A stretch of DNA of 64,000 bases, taken from contig JAPTOF010000012.1 in NCBI GenBank assembly GCA_028554755.1, forward strand, positions 3,575,001-3,639,000. The letters run 5' to 3'. Positions 19,516 to 31,440 of this stretch are shown piece after piece. How positions within the stretch are numbered: position 1 is the stretch's first letter; each line of letters starts with the position of its first letter. The notes under the pieces were generated by a model. That model was not told where the DNA came from. It searched no databases and saw only the letters and a program-made list of their open reading frames with translations. Source of the stretch: Cordia subcordata. Its lineage: Eukaryota; Streptophyta; Magnoliopsida; Boraginales; Cordiaceae. Position numbers and translations under genes: made by a program.

Positions 19516-22488
19516 TGACTAATCAAATTGCAAAAATAATTATCATTAGTTAGGGGTAGCAAAAATAGCACTTCTATTTTTAGGGGAAAAAATAGAGTTA
19601 TAGGCATGATTAAGTTTTCTTTTGATGAATCAATCTAATTACTATATTCCAACACCATGCATGATCTTTTCTTACGTCTTTCACGTGGGATTTTTTAAAA
19701 TACATAATCATCATTGCAATCTAGAGGAATGGTACGAGAAACCAAATGCTAATTTCATAATCTTGCCTTGATGATTTGGCTCTTCTTTAACATATACTAA
19801 ATAAAAGTTGATATATGACTCTTGGCTTTCTCAAGTCTAAAAAACTAGTTTATAAGTGAAATTTTGTAAATTTATAAACTGACTAGCTATCATTTGCCAC
19901 TTGTAAAAATATAACCCAACGTGAAAATCCCTACAGGTATATTTAAAAAATAAAAAAAGTTAAAAATACTGTTCAAGTTAAAGCTTTGTTTGGGAAATTT
20001 TGGTAGTATAAGAGAGTAGAAATAAAACTATAACCTTATAGAAGAGTTTAAGATTTACTTTATTAGAACTCGTGGAGAAGATAAAACTCTGTCATTAAAA
20101 TATTAGTTTCTCCTCAAAAAAGCACTGCATCATTAAATTCTAGCCCATTCTTTTTGGGTTAAAATTAAACATGGTTCTTAATCAGAGAACTAATGTATAG
20201 CACTCTTTTTCTTTCTTTTGATCCACACAAATGCTGACATACTTTTAGTGCTTGAGTTACTAGAATAGAAGATGACATATATGTTAAATATGTTGCATTT
20301 TGTGAATTTATACATGACTCCTTTAAGACTAATAATGGAAGGAATAATTAATTTTTCAACTTTTACATGCATGTCTCAGATGTATTCAATTAAAGAAACT
20401 CTTAAGTGAATATGGTAAAATGTCTAATAGTAGTAGAAAGAAATTCTCTCTTTTATGAGACACCACATATAGTACCTAGATTGAGAATTAATGGTTATCA
20501 AACATCACTAGGTTTAAACATTTCTTTGAGGCTTAATGACTACTTCATTACATGAAGGTTTTGGTAAATTAAATCATTTGATTTCAGAACGAAGAAGATA
20601 TACCAATAGTAACTATTTCTTTTACTCTCAAAGATCAAATATGAATAGATTTTCTTTAAATGCTGAATATTAGATCAATATAAGTATTTCCTTTTATGAA
20701 GCTTTTCTTATCTTTCTCTTCATTTTCTCATTAATCACTTCCCATGCATTACTTATTATGTAAGTCACGTCCACTTAAATCCTGAATCTCATTGAAGATT
20801 TGATCAGTTGTTTTCAAGCCTCACCAGGCATTGTATGTTTAATTTGTATACATAATACAAACTAGAACTCCTTTTCAAGTTTGGATACCCTCTGTGTTAT
20901 TATAATATTACAATGTTTTCAAAGAGATAAAATTATTCATCATGACTGCATTATTAATTCACTACTATTGAATTCTTATTAGTTATAGAAAAACTAGCTA
21001 TATTTTGCATTGTGAGAAGGGTTCACTATTATTAAGAGGTGATTAAGTTTGCCTGTCACGGATGTGTTTCGTAGATCACCAAAAGCTTGTCTTTGTCTTT
21101 AAGAATTTTTGGCGAACAATTTAACTTGTACTCGTTTTATCTTAAGAAAACAAGTGAATAAGTTATTGCCTCAACATGTGTTTATTTCACACCTTAAAGG
21201 CCAACAATTTACATCTCCTGATTATCATTAATCCCCTAGGAGTTTTTTACCCTAGATTACTCTCTAGTACAATATTATGAAATAAGCACATAATTTAGAG
21301 CTTGTTTCACTTTGCTTATTTGAACGTGGTTATTATAAGTAATTGACACCTATAAGTTAACTTTTGCTGCTCTTAAAGAAGTGATAAATAAACAAAGAAA
21401 TATTCGCATAATATGAGCTTAGCTTTTGAACTATTTGGTATATAAGTACTTTTAGGTAGCAGCATGTATTTGTTAAAATGACAGAAAACGAACCTTTATT
21501 AATTAATGTTTTAGAACACTATAAGGGACATGAAAGTCTGTTAGTCACACTAGGTTACTTATAAGCAGGTAAATTAAAGAAAAGAGCAGTAGGGCGTCGC
21601 TTTCTTTTTTATACTTGCTTAAAAATCACTTTATCAAATATTTTATTTTATTAGTTATTGATAAACATGTTTAACCAACTTATAACCATAGCCTAATATT
21701 TTCTTAGGTTATGATGCATTGATTCCCTGAACAAAATAAACAAATAATTTGAAGCAACTGAGTGGCTGCATTTCTATAGCTCCAATCAGCTTATGTATGT
21801 TGTTCGTTGTGCACCTATCTATAATATTTGAATACAAATTCTTTTAGTAATTTTATCAAATTAATTAAAGACAATTACATGACTAATGACCATATCCATT
21901 GAATTAGTCGTAATCATATATATATGTTACTGATTTTTGTCCCTTTGAGCAGGTTCATATATATGGATAGACAAGAGAGCTGCTACGACTGTTGCATCCT
22001 ATTAAAGTGGCAGTCATGTGTATGAATATGTATTAATTGATTGCCGTGCTCAATAAAACTGTTTTGCCTAGCTTGAGCTCTTTTCTGAGCTGTTAGGTGA
22101 TGATTCTTAAGCTCTTGTGAAAAATATTACGTGTTATATAATTAAGTACTAACTAAAGCTTTGTACAGTCTATTTTAACCAACTCCATATCAGGGAAACG
22201 CACCTAAATTATGCTTTTTATTAACCTAATCAACAGGTAATTGCCTGCACCTAACTTGTTTTGCGATCCTCATGCGAGATGAATTTTTAAGAAATTAATA
22301 TTTGTTGCAAAAATCAAGGATTGTCCTACTTCATTATATTTGTTCAATTTTTAGGGTTGAGAACCATTGTCACGGTTAGTGGATAGATGCAACCATGGGT
22401 TGATGGGACGCAGCTAGCTGCCATAATTTTTTTAATTAAAAAAAAAGATTAATAAGTCTTTTCTGAAAAAAGATACACATATATATAG

Positions 22489-22521
<33 letters not shown>

Positions 22522-25159
22522 TTATTTATATGATAATCAAATAGCGACGTCCGTCTTTAAAAAGAAATTCTACATCTTCTCTTGATCATAGCAAGTGTAA
22601 CTGGAATTGGAAATGTCAACACGAAAGGATCTTACGGGATCTACTGTACTTATATTCAAGTTAATAAAAGTCAAATAATATTTGCAATGAGAAAAATATC
22701 AATCAAATTTAAAATCTTATAATGTAATAAATAACTATCAAACCACTCTACCTAAGTTGTAACACTAATCCACCCTTAATTTAGTTAACGGAATATCTCA
22801 AATAAACCCCAATCAAGCTGAGTCGTAGATGTCTTCATTAAGGTTGGGTTCGTAATCATAAATTCGTCCCAATTTTACCTCCGACATTAATCAATCTGGT
22901 TACCTCATCAGAGGTTTAGAGAGCAGCTCAATTAGTTAGGATTGCTTTTCAGCAAGAGTGATGACGCTGACCCGAACCCGAATCCGACAAAAAGCAAGGA
23001 TCCTTTCACAAAAAATTGGGCAAAAATTTGAATGAATAAATTTCTCACTCAGCAAAAAATAAGAAAGAGATCACCAACAATGATAACGGGATTACTTGAG
23101 GCAAGTGGTCGAGAATTCAATGTCCACATCACGACCAAGATACAAGGAATGTTGTCGTTGATAGTAAGAGTAAGAACTTTGTCAAAAAAATAAAAGACCA
23201 CAAGTAGACATTTACAACCTTTGCTATTCCCTACTATCTCCCAAAAGTGACAAGATGGGAACTACTTTTACAAAAGAGGTACTATAATCCTAGAGAATTA
23301 GACCCGCGGAACTTGAAGCCGGATATCCTTTCCAACCAGTCGCCAACCCTATAAATATATTCAGAGCTAAACTGTCTACCCCTAGCCCTCAGACGATCAG
23401 CGGACGATCCATGACGATTATGAGTAGCCATCTGTTACAGGAAGAGTAGATCTTGTTAGTAGATCCAGAAAGATTAAGAGTCACCAGTAAAGCATTTCCA
23501 GCTATCTTGCATATGTCAGAAGAAACTTTGTAGCAGAAATATTTTGCAGCAGAAACATTCAAAGAGCATCATTAGAAACTTATTCTTTCATAAACAAAAT
23601 TAGTCACAACTTGATTGACACATTTTTTTCTGACATTTCCATAAGAAAACATTCGAAAAGCAGCGTAGGAAAGTTGTTCTCTCATAAACAGAATTTCTTC
23701 CATAAAGATTTTGCAATTTACATTTGATTTATATATCTTAATGCCATTTCATGATCATCATATGTAACAAAACCAAAATGAAAATCTGAGAATAGAAGAG
23801 TCATGCCAACGTCTAACATCACTTATACGCAGAATTTGCAAGACAACTGGATGTGATTCCTTTTGTATCTCAAAACTTTCAAGAAAAAGCTGGAAGAAAG
23901 GAGAAAGGGCGCAAATGGATGCAACTTGAGATCAGAATCAGACATTCAGGTAAAATTATCAGCTTCACATCAACCTCTTCCCAAGTTACAGCATAACTAA
24001 GGAGTCGAATCAATTGCATCACAATATACTAAAGATCTGGCTATCATTTGTATAGGAGCAGGGTAATTATGCTACTACCACTAGATGCAGAAACCTCAGG
24101 AGGATAATATGAATATCCCTAAAAATGCCACGCTTTTTATAGATTGGATTAGTTGCAGAGTACAAAATACTCGATATCCAAGACTATTGTAAGAAATTAG
24201 CATTTCAAACCAATTAAAACTCAAACAATGATCATCAAACCAAGACAAGTTGGAGACAAAAACAAGAAGCATGTGGGAGTTCTCATATGGCAACTCCAGT
24301 CCTGAAGGCTAAACTTGTTACTCGACTGAACTCATATGTATCAAACTTAGAGGACTTCGCCTCCAAGTTCTGTTTCCCCCATAATAGAGGTTTCCCAATA
24401 CTAAACATGGCTCATCTGTTTGATGTAAGTGTATGTAGAATTCATATAAGAATATAGGTCTGACATTTAAATTTTCAACTTTTGATTAGTGGTATTTCTG
24501 ATGTTCAATCAAGATGATTCCGAGTATCTTAAAGTATTTTTCAGGAAAACCTGAAGCCACCTTTGCCTTGGAGTTCGCTGGCTTGTCAAAATGATTCAAG
24601 TAAACTACAACTCAACTAAGGCATGAGATTGCTTATTTCCTGCTCAGGAATGCAACACCATCTCTTCGTTCTCTATATTATTAGTAGTATTTCTGTCTAG
24701 AGTTGTTTTTCTTTTAGAACAGCTATCATACATAAGCCAATTAATTCCACCTAACATTATAAACGTAATACGAATTAGCAAAGACTAAGATGTATCTCCC
24801 TACTTTTAACTGAACCTAAGCCAGAGGTGGACCCCGTCACACTCTTAATAGTATATCACCAACCCGCCTTTGGTTATTGCACAAGAGAGATAAGTAGCCT
24901 GGCTGACAATTCCAATAACTTTATTTATGCAAGTCCTATAAAAAAGCGCATATAAATCCAATTAGACACTTAAACAGTAATGGGACCAAAAAGGTATCAA
25001 CTAATTAGTTGAAAGTTGAACCTGAATACATCTAGAGCGGGCTTTTGAAATACAATCATGACAAAAATCAGAATCTCACCTTAAGAACAAAAATAACTTC
25101 AAAGCAGGACTGCGAAATGCAGAAACACCACATAGACACTTACACTCTTTCTATAACCA
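19516..25159. other. Gene-poor AT-rich intergenic DNA
   Basis: Apart from the small ORF at 23282-23431, nothing in this 5.6 kb resembles a conserved protein, tRNA or rRNA. A TA-type microsatellite is at about 22493-22523. Stretches between 22,700 and 24,400 are less AT-rich and contain a TATA-like CTATAAATATATTC at 23350-23363, which may belong to an old repeat. Confidence 0.55.
23282..23431 (-). CDS. Small hypothetical ORF, 49 aa, basic
   Basis: I do not recognise this ORF. The minus-strand frame starts MATHNRHGSSADRLRARG and ends FKFRGSNSLGL, with clusters of Arg and a DWLERI segment. Two features make it more than random: the codon composition is less AT-biased than its surroundings, and a good acceptor-like TTCCTGTAACAG sits directly before the ATG. 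It has no membrane segment or signal peptide. It could be the first coding exon of an unannotated gene, a gene relic or chance. Confidence is low. Confidence 0.25.
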   Translation of the reverse strand: MATHNRHGSSADRLRARGRQFSSEYIYRVGDWLERISGFKFRGSNSLGL

Positions 25160-25380
25160 AATGACATGTATATGCATGTACACAAGAATTATTCTATTTA
25201 GGTTCATGTATATGTATATGAATGTACATACATATACATGTGCATATATATAAAGCACACATACATATAGATACATATATCAAAATATATATAAGAACAT
25301 GCAAACATATATACATTATACACTCATTCAGGTACATATACACAGACATATATATGTTTGTATGTATATGCACAAGTGTC
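25160..25380. repeat. ATAC/AT-rich simple-sequence tract
   Basis: About 220 bp of mixed ATAC, ATGT and AT dinucleotide runs (for example ACATACATATACATGTG). It is microsatellite-like and has no coding capacity. Confidence 0.7.
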
Positions 25381-25496
25381 TAGATATAATCAAGCAAAAG
25401 ATGTTCCTGAATGTAGAACAGGCTTGTTACAAAAATCACTGTTTATTTACATTAGGAATCAGATAATAAAGCAGCAAGCTTTCACCTTTAAATCGT

Positions 25497-26523
25497 GTTT
25501 GGACAAAAGCATATATTAAGGCAGAAATAGAATGGAGTCAAGAATTAGAAGGAAATGAGAATAGAACAGAACGAAAAGTTCTATTTCATCTGAGGGAAAA
25601 TGGATAAACAGGAAATATAGGCTTCTTCCTTCTTCCATGGGAATGAGTATCACCATTCTCCATAGACAAATAGAAGAAATAAACTGGGGGATTTTGAGGG
25701 GAAAGGAATGACCATTCCTTAGGTCCTTGAAGTTTTGAATGTACCAAATACGGGAATAGAATGGGAGCCCAGAATCACAATTGTGTTCCCGTTCTATCCC
25801 CGCATACTCAACATGAACTTTAAACTTATGTCTCCAATATATATAACACAACTATAACATAAAACACACATATGTAAAATTTCAGACACAAATTCATCAG
25901 AAAAGGTTTTGCACCCAACAGTGACTAGCTCTGGTATCGATGAGGCAGAATTTCGCATATGGTGATCATGGTGATGGTTGAGTTGCAAGTGGTACTTGTG
26001 GTAGTGGCTTCTAAAAGTGGAGGTGTCTGTTACATGGGTAACATTCAGCAAAGATAATTGCTAACCTTTATGTGACTTCAGTGATGATGATGGCAATGTG
26101 GTGGAAGGAATGATGATGCATCGTGGTTAACAGATCTTACGCAATAGTAGTGACCATGGCCATGGCCTTTGGTGGAAAGTAGTGTTTGGGTCAGTAGGTA
26201 GCAATTAGTGGTAGGTGCTGCAAGGCAATGGTGGTAACAATAGGTTGGGGGTGGTAGTTCTGGTTGAGGGATACAATTTCAACAATGTCAACGGTGATGT
26301 TAAAGGAAGGCTGGTTTCCCTGGTATTAGAGGGAGGGGGAGGGAAAAGATGAGTGCATAAACATCATTTTATATTTGGAGCTAGGGGATCAATGGTATCA
26401 TACAGAAGCCAAACCATTCTTTTGGCAATTGGAGGGTATGAAAATGGGGTATTTGGGGGGAATGGAATGCCCACAAGAATGGCCATTCAAGTGATGTTGG
26501 CTGCTCCAAACAAAGGCGAACAC
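25497..26523. repeat. Unclassified repeat with GGAATGGAATG-type modules
   Basis: Related direct blocks occur near 25685-25735 (GGGGAAAGGAATGACCATTC) and 26445-26495 (GGGGGGAATGGAATGCCC). The outer ends carry GTGTTTGGAC on the left and the inverted TTTGTTTGGAGC on the right. Between 26090 and 26330 the plus strand is unusually rich in GTGG and GATG. It resembles a hAT-type or similar DNA element, but the terminal repeats are too weak to classify. Confidence 0.3.
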
Positions 26524-26529
26524 TTTAAC

Positions 26530-27600
26530 ACAGCTGTGACTTATCAATTGGCTTCATGCATGCGGGTACAAGATTAAATCTTGATTATTACCAAACCAAG
26601 TGTTATCCCGAAGTCAACTATGTGTGGATCAGACAAGGCCACTCATTCATACCCAAAATCTGGCGTGGCCTTTATGCACCATTGACTACCTGATGCAACC
26701 CGACTGTATCTGGGGTTTAGGACAAGCTATCCGGAGGCTAAAACCCCCAGTTTAGGCTTATTTTTCAGTTCTGCTAAGTGATATTACCAGTGAATCGTTA
26801 AATGAGAAATATTGTTCCAACAGAATACTCAAGCAGATTCGAGAAAGATGAGGCCCAGGTGACATTTTACAGCATTTTTGAAAAATTTAGGATGAAATAG
26901 ACAAAGAAAAGTTTGGTAATATCAATATCATAATGAAATAAACGAGGAATCCGACAACCACTACAAAGACATCATTAAAAGTTTCATTAACTGCTACCAC
27001 TCGTATCACAAGTAAATGTCCAAACAATAGCATTTAAAAAGGGAGAGACAGTAAGGACCAAAAAGAGAAGTTGTCAGATATTTCATAAATACACGAGCAA
27101 AAGTTGGATTGAGAAGCAGGGAAGGCAGGAGTGGACAAGGAGTAGTTTAAAGCAACAAAGAATCACACTTAAAAATCAAATCCTATGATCAATTAGAAAT
27201 AATCAAACCATAGTAAATTGTTTAACAATAACTGCTCCACCTTAGTCAAGTGTGGGCTGAGAATGCAAAAAAACTTACCACAGTGAACAATGGATATCCA
27301 GCTTTGACAAATATCGAGGAACCACATACATCGTATAAAATTGAGTTTTATGGTCAAGAAAAGGTATCAAGCAAGCAACATCCAGCTCCACAGCTGACTA
27401 GCTAACAGATAATACTTCATGCTAACAATGTCGACATATAAAATCATCCAATGTACTTATCCATAATGTTCAGATTTGCTCGTTGCACTTTTCAAAAATT
27501 TCAAATCATCAACAACAATTCCAACATCAAAGATAATGCACTGGCATATTTAGTAAATACAACAGATTAAATGATTCTATTAACTTGATCAGGCATTCAC
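26530..27600. other. Intergenic and 3' flank of the trihelix gene
   Basis: No gene is recognised. The last few hundred bases before 27624 probably include the 3' untranslated region of the minus-strand trihelix gene, but no polyadenylation site can be fixed by eye. Confidence 0.4.
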
Positions 27601-27623
27601 ATTATATAACAGAAAAGTGCTAA

Positions 27624-28754
27624 CTATCTCATCAACCGAATTCTAGTGGGATCCAAGCTCTCACCATTAGGCGAATTTCGCTTAACACGCTTAAGCTTTT
27701 CAAGCCGCACCTGCGATTCCATGAATAACTTCATCCTCTGAATCTCCAAATCCTTAGCAAACTGCATTCTCTGCTTCTCCAACTCCACCATTTGCCTCTG
27801 TTTCGCCTCCTCCACTCTCTCATATATCTCCGCGAATCTACCAACTGCCGCCGCCAATCTTTTAAACCCATCTGCCATCGCCCTCTGTCCACCACCCCCA
27901 CCAACCGCCCCCGAAGTCTCGGACTCCTCATCCTCGTCGTCCTCCTCCTCTTCTTCCTCTTCCTTAGCTCTTGCTGCAGCTGCGGCCATCGCTGAGAAAT
28001 TCCTCCTTGACAACACCTCCTCCGACACCGGCCTCTTGGACCTCGGCGCCACCGGGACCGCGGACGGCGGCGGAGGCAAGGCGGGCGAAGCCTTCCAAGG
28101 CTGAAGCGGCACCGGTGATGTTTTACGGTACTGCGTAGTCGTGGCGGCCCTGGCCGGAGTCGAAACCGGAGACGGAGAAATAGAAAGCGAGTTTTTCACA
28201 AACGTGTCTCCGATAAGCGCATCGAGGCTGTTAAAAAACGGCCACGAGGAAACATAACGGCCGTTGGATTGAAGCGTTTGGTTTTTCTCGATCTTGTACT
28301 TCTTCTTCAACGTATCGATGCGGTTTTTGCATTGTATATCGGTGCGATGTTGCTTCTTGGTGTGCGCGTGGAGCGCGTTGACGGCGTCGGCCACCTCTTG
28401 CCAGTGTTTCTGACGAAGATTGCCGCGGTTGAGCTCGATGTAATGCGAACCCCACGCCTCGATGAGAGTATGAGTCGCGGCTTCCGTCCAACAGTCTTCC
28501 CTAGCAGGAAACGCCGGCGGCGTCCGCGTCGGCGGCGGCGGCGGAGGAACCGGTTGAACAGACGGTTGCGACGGCGAAGGCGACCTCGACGGCGGCAGTG
28601 ACTGCGACGATGACGGCGAGGGTGAGGGTTTCGGTTCTGTCGGCGGAGAAGAAGGAGACAGTATGCTGGTCTTATTCGCAACGCCGTTAAAGTTAACGGC
28701 GTGGTGGGTATCGCCGTTAAAGTTGACGGCGGGGGAATCGTCGTCGTCGGACAT
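27624..28754 (-). CDS. Trihelix transcription factor, ASIL/SIP1-type, 376 aa
   Basis: This is an intronless nuclear DNA-binding protein of the GT/trihelix family. In Arabidopsis, ASIL-type members repress seed-maturation genes in seedlings. The start is the ATG at 28752-28754 ([14 protein letters not shown]); the frame extends upstream only from a TTG. Residues 30-85 are Pro/Ser-rich. The trihelix domain is at about 86-155, with the regularly spaced tryptophans in [20 protein letters not shown] and [14 protein letters not shown], then [21 protein letters not shown] conserved [12 protein letters not shown] follows. An acidic run ([13 protein letters not shown]) at about 265 and a predicted coiled coil near 310-360 ([20 protein letters not shown]) likely serve dimerisation. 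KRVKR near the C-terminus and RSKRP are possible nuclear signals. The gene is GC-rich against an AT-rich background. Subclade is inferred from domain order. Confidence 0.93.
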   Translation of the reverse strand: MSDDDDSPAVNFNGDTHHAVNFNGVANKTSILSPSSPPTEPKPSPSPSSSQSLPPSRSPSPSQPSVQPVPPPPPPTRTPPAFPAREDCWTEAATHTLIEAWGSHYIELNRGNLRQKHWQEVADAVNALHAHTKKQHRTDIQCKNRIDTLKKKYKIEKNQTLQSNGRYVSSWPFFNSLDALIGDTFVKNSLSISPSPVSTPARAATTTQYRKTSPVPLQPWKASPALPPPPSAVPVAPRSKRPVSEEVLSRRNFSAMAAAAARAKEEEEEEEDDEDEESETSGAVGGGGGQRAMADGFKRLAAAVGRFAEIYERVEEAKQRQMVELEKQRMQFAKDLEIQRMKLFMESQVRLEKLKRVKRNSPNGESLDPTRIRLMR

Positions 28755-28960
28755 CGGTTGGTGGTGAGAGGTGACGATTGGTGGAGAGAGAGAAAGGGGG
28801 AAAACACGAAGGAGATGCAAAAGCCGGCTACGAGAAATGGGAGGGTTAAGGGGGCAGAGGACTGGAAAATAACGAGCGTGTGAGTGCGCCGACGACGTCC
28901 CGTGTGTGTGTGTGTGTGCGCGCGCGTGTTTGTGTTGAGCTTAATTGCTTAATGGCTTAC
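28755..28960 (-). promoter_or_regulatory. Trihelix 5' flank with GT/GC microsatellite
   Basis: Directly upstream of the trihelix start is a GA-rich leader-like stretch (28770-28860 on the plus strand shows GAGAGAG). It is followed by an alternating GT then GC tract at 28902-28932, a potential Z-DNA-forming purine-pyrimidine run. No TATA box is clear. Confidence 0.4.
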
Positions 28961-30849
28961 GGCTTACGGCGTAATGGCTTAAGGGATGATAGAAGAAAGG
29001 AGAGAAACGGCTCGGCTTGGGAGTTTTGCGCAGAGCCATGATGGGGGGGGGAGGAGGCGACGAGGGCGTATGTGAGGTTGACACGTAAGCAAAAAAAAGT
29101 TTGGACTTTGGGGGGTTTGAGGAGATTTTGGAGGGAACAAACCAGAGGAGGGAATTTCATATGATCATTAAAGCAGCCTAACTAGCAATCTACCCATGCA
29201 TAATGTTAATTTTATAATATATATATACCTTTATATATATTGAACACTATGCATAATTACGTGCTTAGATTTAAAAGTAAATGTTAAAACAATATTTAAA
29301 AATCATAAGTGACCAACAACTGTTAATTATTAGAGGACTTGTAGTTCTTGAATTTTATGGGTAGAATAGATTGACTATGTCATATATGTTAAATCTATTT
29401 GCAAAGTAAGGCGAATTTTAAGATTGCACGTGTGTAATATGTTGAAAGATAATTAAAAAAAAAAAGGTAGATATAATTGTCACGTGACATGATATAATAA
29501 AGTGAATTTTGTTATGGAACCAATATGTAATTCATGGTTTTTACATTTGTATATACTGTACAAAATATATTCTTTTTCTTTGTCTGAGTATCATAATCTG
29601 ATGGGATGCAAGTTAAAACCAAGTCGGCAGTTGTAAATTTAATGATTAAGTAAAGTTATTGCATAACAACTTAAAGATTTTAGGTTCGAGTTTATGTTCT
29701 TTATATTATAGATATTGCTCAACTCTTCATTAAAAAACATTACATTTCATTGAAGTACTATAAATTTGAATTTAAGTACAATGTTGGGAAAGATTAATAA
29801 TAGTGAATTGATTTGCAGTTTAAATTAGAATCCTCAATCTATACATTTCCTGACAATTAGTCAAAAAGATGCTTATGCGATTTTAGTTGAAATTTGACTG
29901 GAAAACGAGATTTGAACACTTGACTTTAAGAGAGAAAGAAATAGAAGAAGATTCAAAATTCATTTTTTCTTTTTAATTCGACTTGGAACGAAGAAAATGG
30001 TAATATAATTATAATAGCTATGAGGAAATTCAAATCGAATAAAATTGGAAGTTACAAGTTTCTTGGGCCCTATGAGAAGTGGGCTAATGGAGATTGTGGC
30101 CCTATATGACTCATTTTCATATTAGTCACAGTGCAGATTTTGGGCTACCAAGGCAAACCTCAAGGTGCAACTCAAAGAGCTCTCAACGAGGCTCATTGTG
30201 ACAATTTAGGAGAAAAACTTAAATCATTTATTAACATATATAACATGAATTCCCTTTTTGTTTTTTTGAATAACCGAACCTAAGATTATTACCTAACAGA
30301 CGAGACGATTCTCAACAAAAAATAATAATATTGTTAGATCTATATAGTCGATCTACTTAATAGAATAAGGCTTAATTTTGTTTGACTTGACGTACATTTT
30401 CTTTTTCTAGGTGGACATTTTTTATATCAAAAATATTGATTTGGTATCTATAGATTGTTGTTGTATTTGTAAAAGTCCCTATTTTTTGGGGGCCGCCAAG
30501 TATTTGTCAAAGTCCAAACAGCTCGCCTGGTTACAATTTCTACAACAGGATTCATTTGGGCCCATATAAATAAGCCTATTGGAGCAAACAATATTGGAGC
30601 TCAACTAGCTCATCAAATATCACACACTAAATTGAAAGACTCCCAATCAACTAATTAATCGGTGAAAGCAATGTGTATTTTAGTGGTTTATAAGTGAGTA
30701 TTATAGATATAATTAGTAACTTCATTTTCAACAATATCAAATATATTGTAACACGATCTATAAATGCATCTCTAAAATCATTGGGGATAGATTGCAATAG
30801 CACATTAGGAATATTGTTTCAAATACTCAGAATGCACTCATTAAAGGTA
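28961..30849. other. Gene-free intergenic DNA
   Basis: No ORF with support. The first 200 bp is relatively GC-rich and may still belong to the trihelix promoter. Beyond 29160 it is AT-rich with a short AT run at 29217-29228 and nothing else recognisable. Confidence 0.55.
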
Positions 30850-31440
30850 AAAGTTGATTTGGTTTAAAGGTTCTACTCCTAAGCATGCCTTCTGTACATG
30901 GCTTACTACATAAACCCAACTAAATCTAGACTTCTTTCTTGGGGCTTACAGTTGGATCGTTATTGTGATTTTTGTAGAAGGTGATTGAATTTAAGGATCA
31001 TTTATACTTTGAGTGCAGCTTTACAAGACGTACTTGGAAGAGGGGGATGAGAATATCGGTTGGACCTCATTAAATTTATGATTGGACGAGTATCGTTACC
31101 TGGATCACTAGCAGATGTGATGGTAACTCCCTTCAGAATTTTGTTATCAAAATGTTTTTGGAGGCAGCCATTAACCATGTTTGGCACGAAAGAAATCGCA
31201 GAAAATTTCAAACGGAAGGCTTTAAAGATGATGACCAGCTGCTGCATGATATTTCTTTTGATATTAAGGCCGAACTTACTTGTTCTAACAAATTCAAAAG
31301 TAATGCACAAGATAGGAAGATTTGTAGGTTATGGAATGTTGATAATAACTTTTTGATGTAAAAAGACTATAATTTTTTCCTATGATCTGATTCCCAATGT
31401 AATTATGTTTTCGTTGTGAATAAAAGTTGCTTTTTTTTTA
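30850..31440 (+). pseudogene. LINE (non-LTR retrotransposon) ORF2 3' remnant, zf-RVT region
   Basis: Joined across frameshifts, the plus strand reads KLIWFKGSTPKHAFCTWL, RLLSWGLQLDRYCDFC, KDHLYFECSFTRRTWKR and a downstream block including NHVWHERNRRKFQTEGF. This is the zinc-binding reverse-transcriptase-associated domain (C-x2-C ... H-x4-C) and C-terminus typical of plant LINE ORF2. Stops and at least two frameshifts disable it. The remainder of ORF2 is missing, as in a 5'-truncated insertion. The tail runs into a TA microsatellite at 31443-31462 instead of a clear poly-A. Confidence 0.75.

Noticed and set aside
20000..22500. miRNA or tRNA genes in the gene-poor interval
   Set aside because: I looked for familiar mature miRNA sequences and tRNA boxes by eye and found none. 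A proper search was not possible.
28231..28807. Arg-rich ORFs in other frames of the trihelix gene
   Set aside because: They are shadows caused by the GC-rich Pro/Ser codons of the real gene and have no domain.
28755..28820. Extension of the trihelix N-terminus by 22 residues
   Set aside because: It would need a TTG start. The acidic MSDDDD start is the first ATG in the frame.
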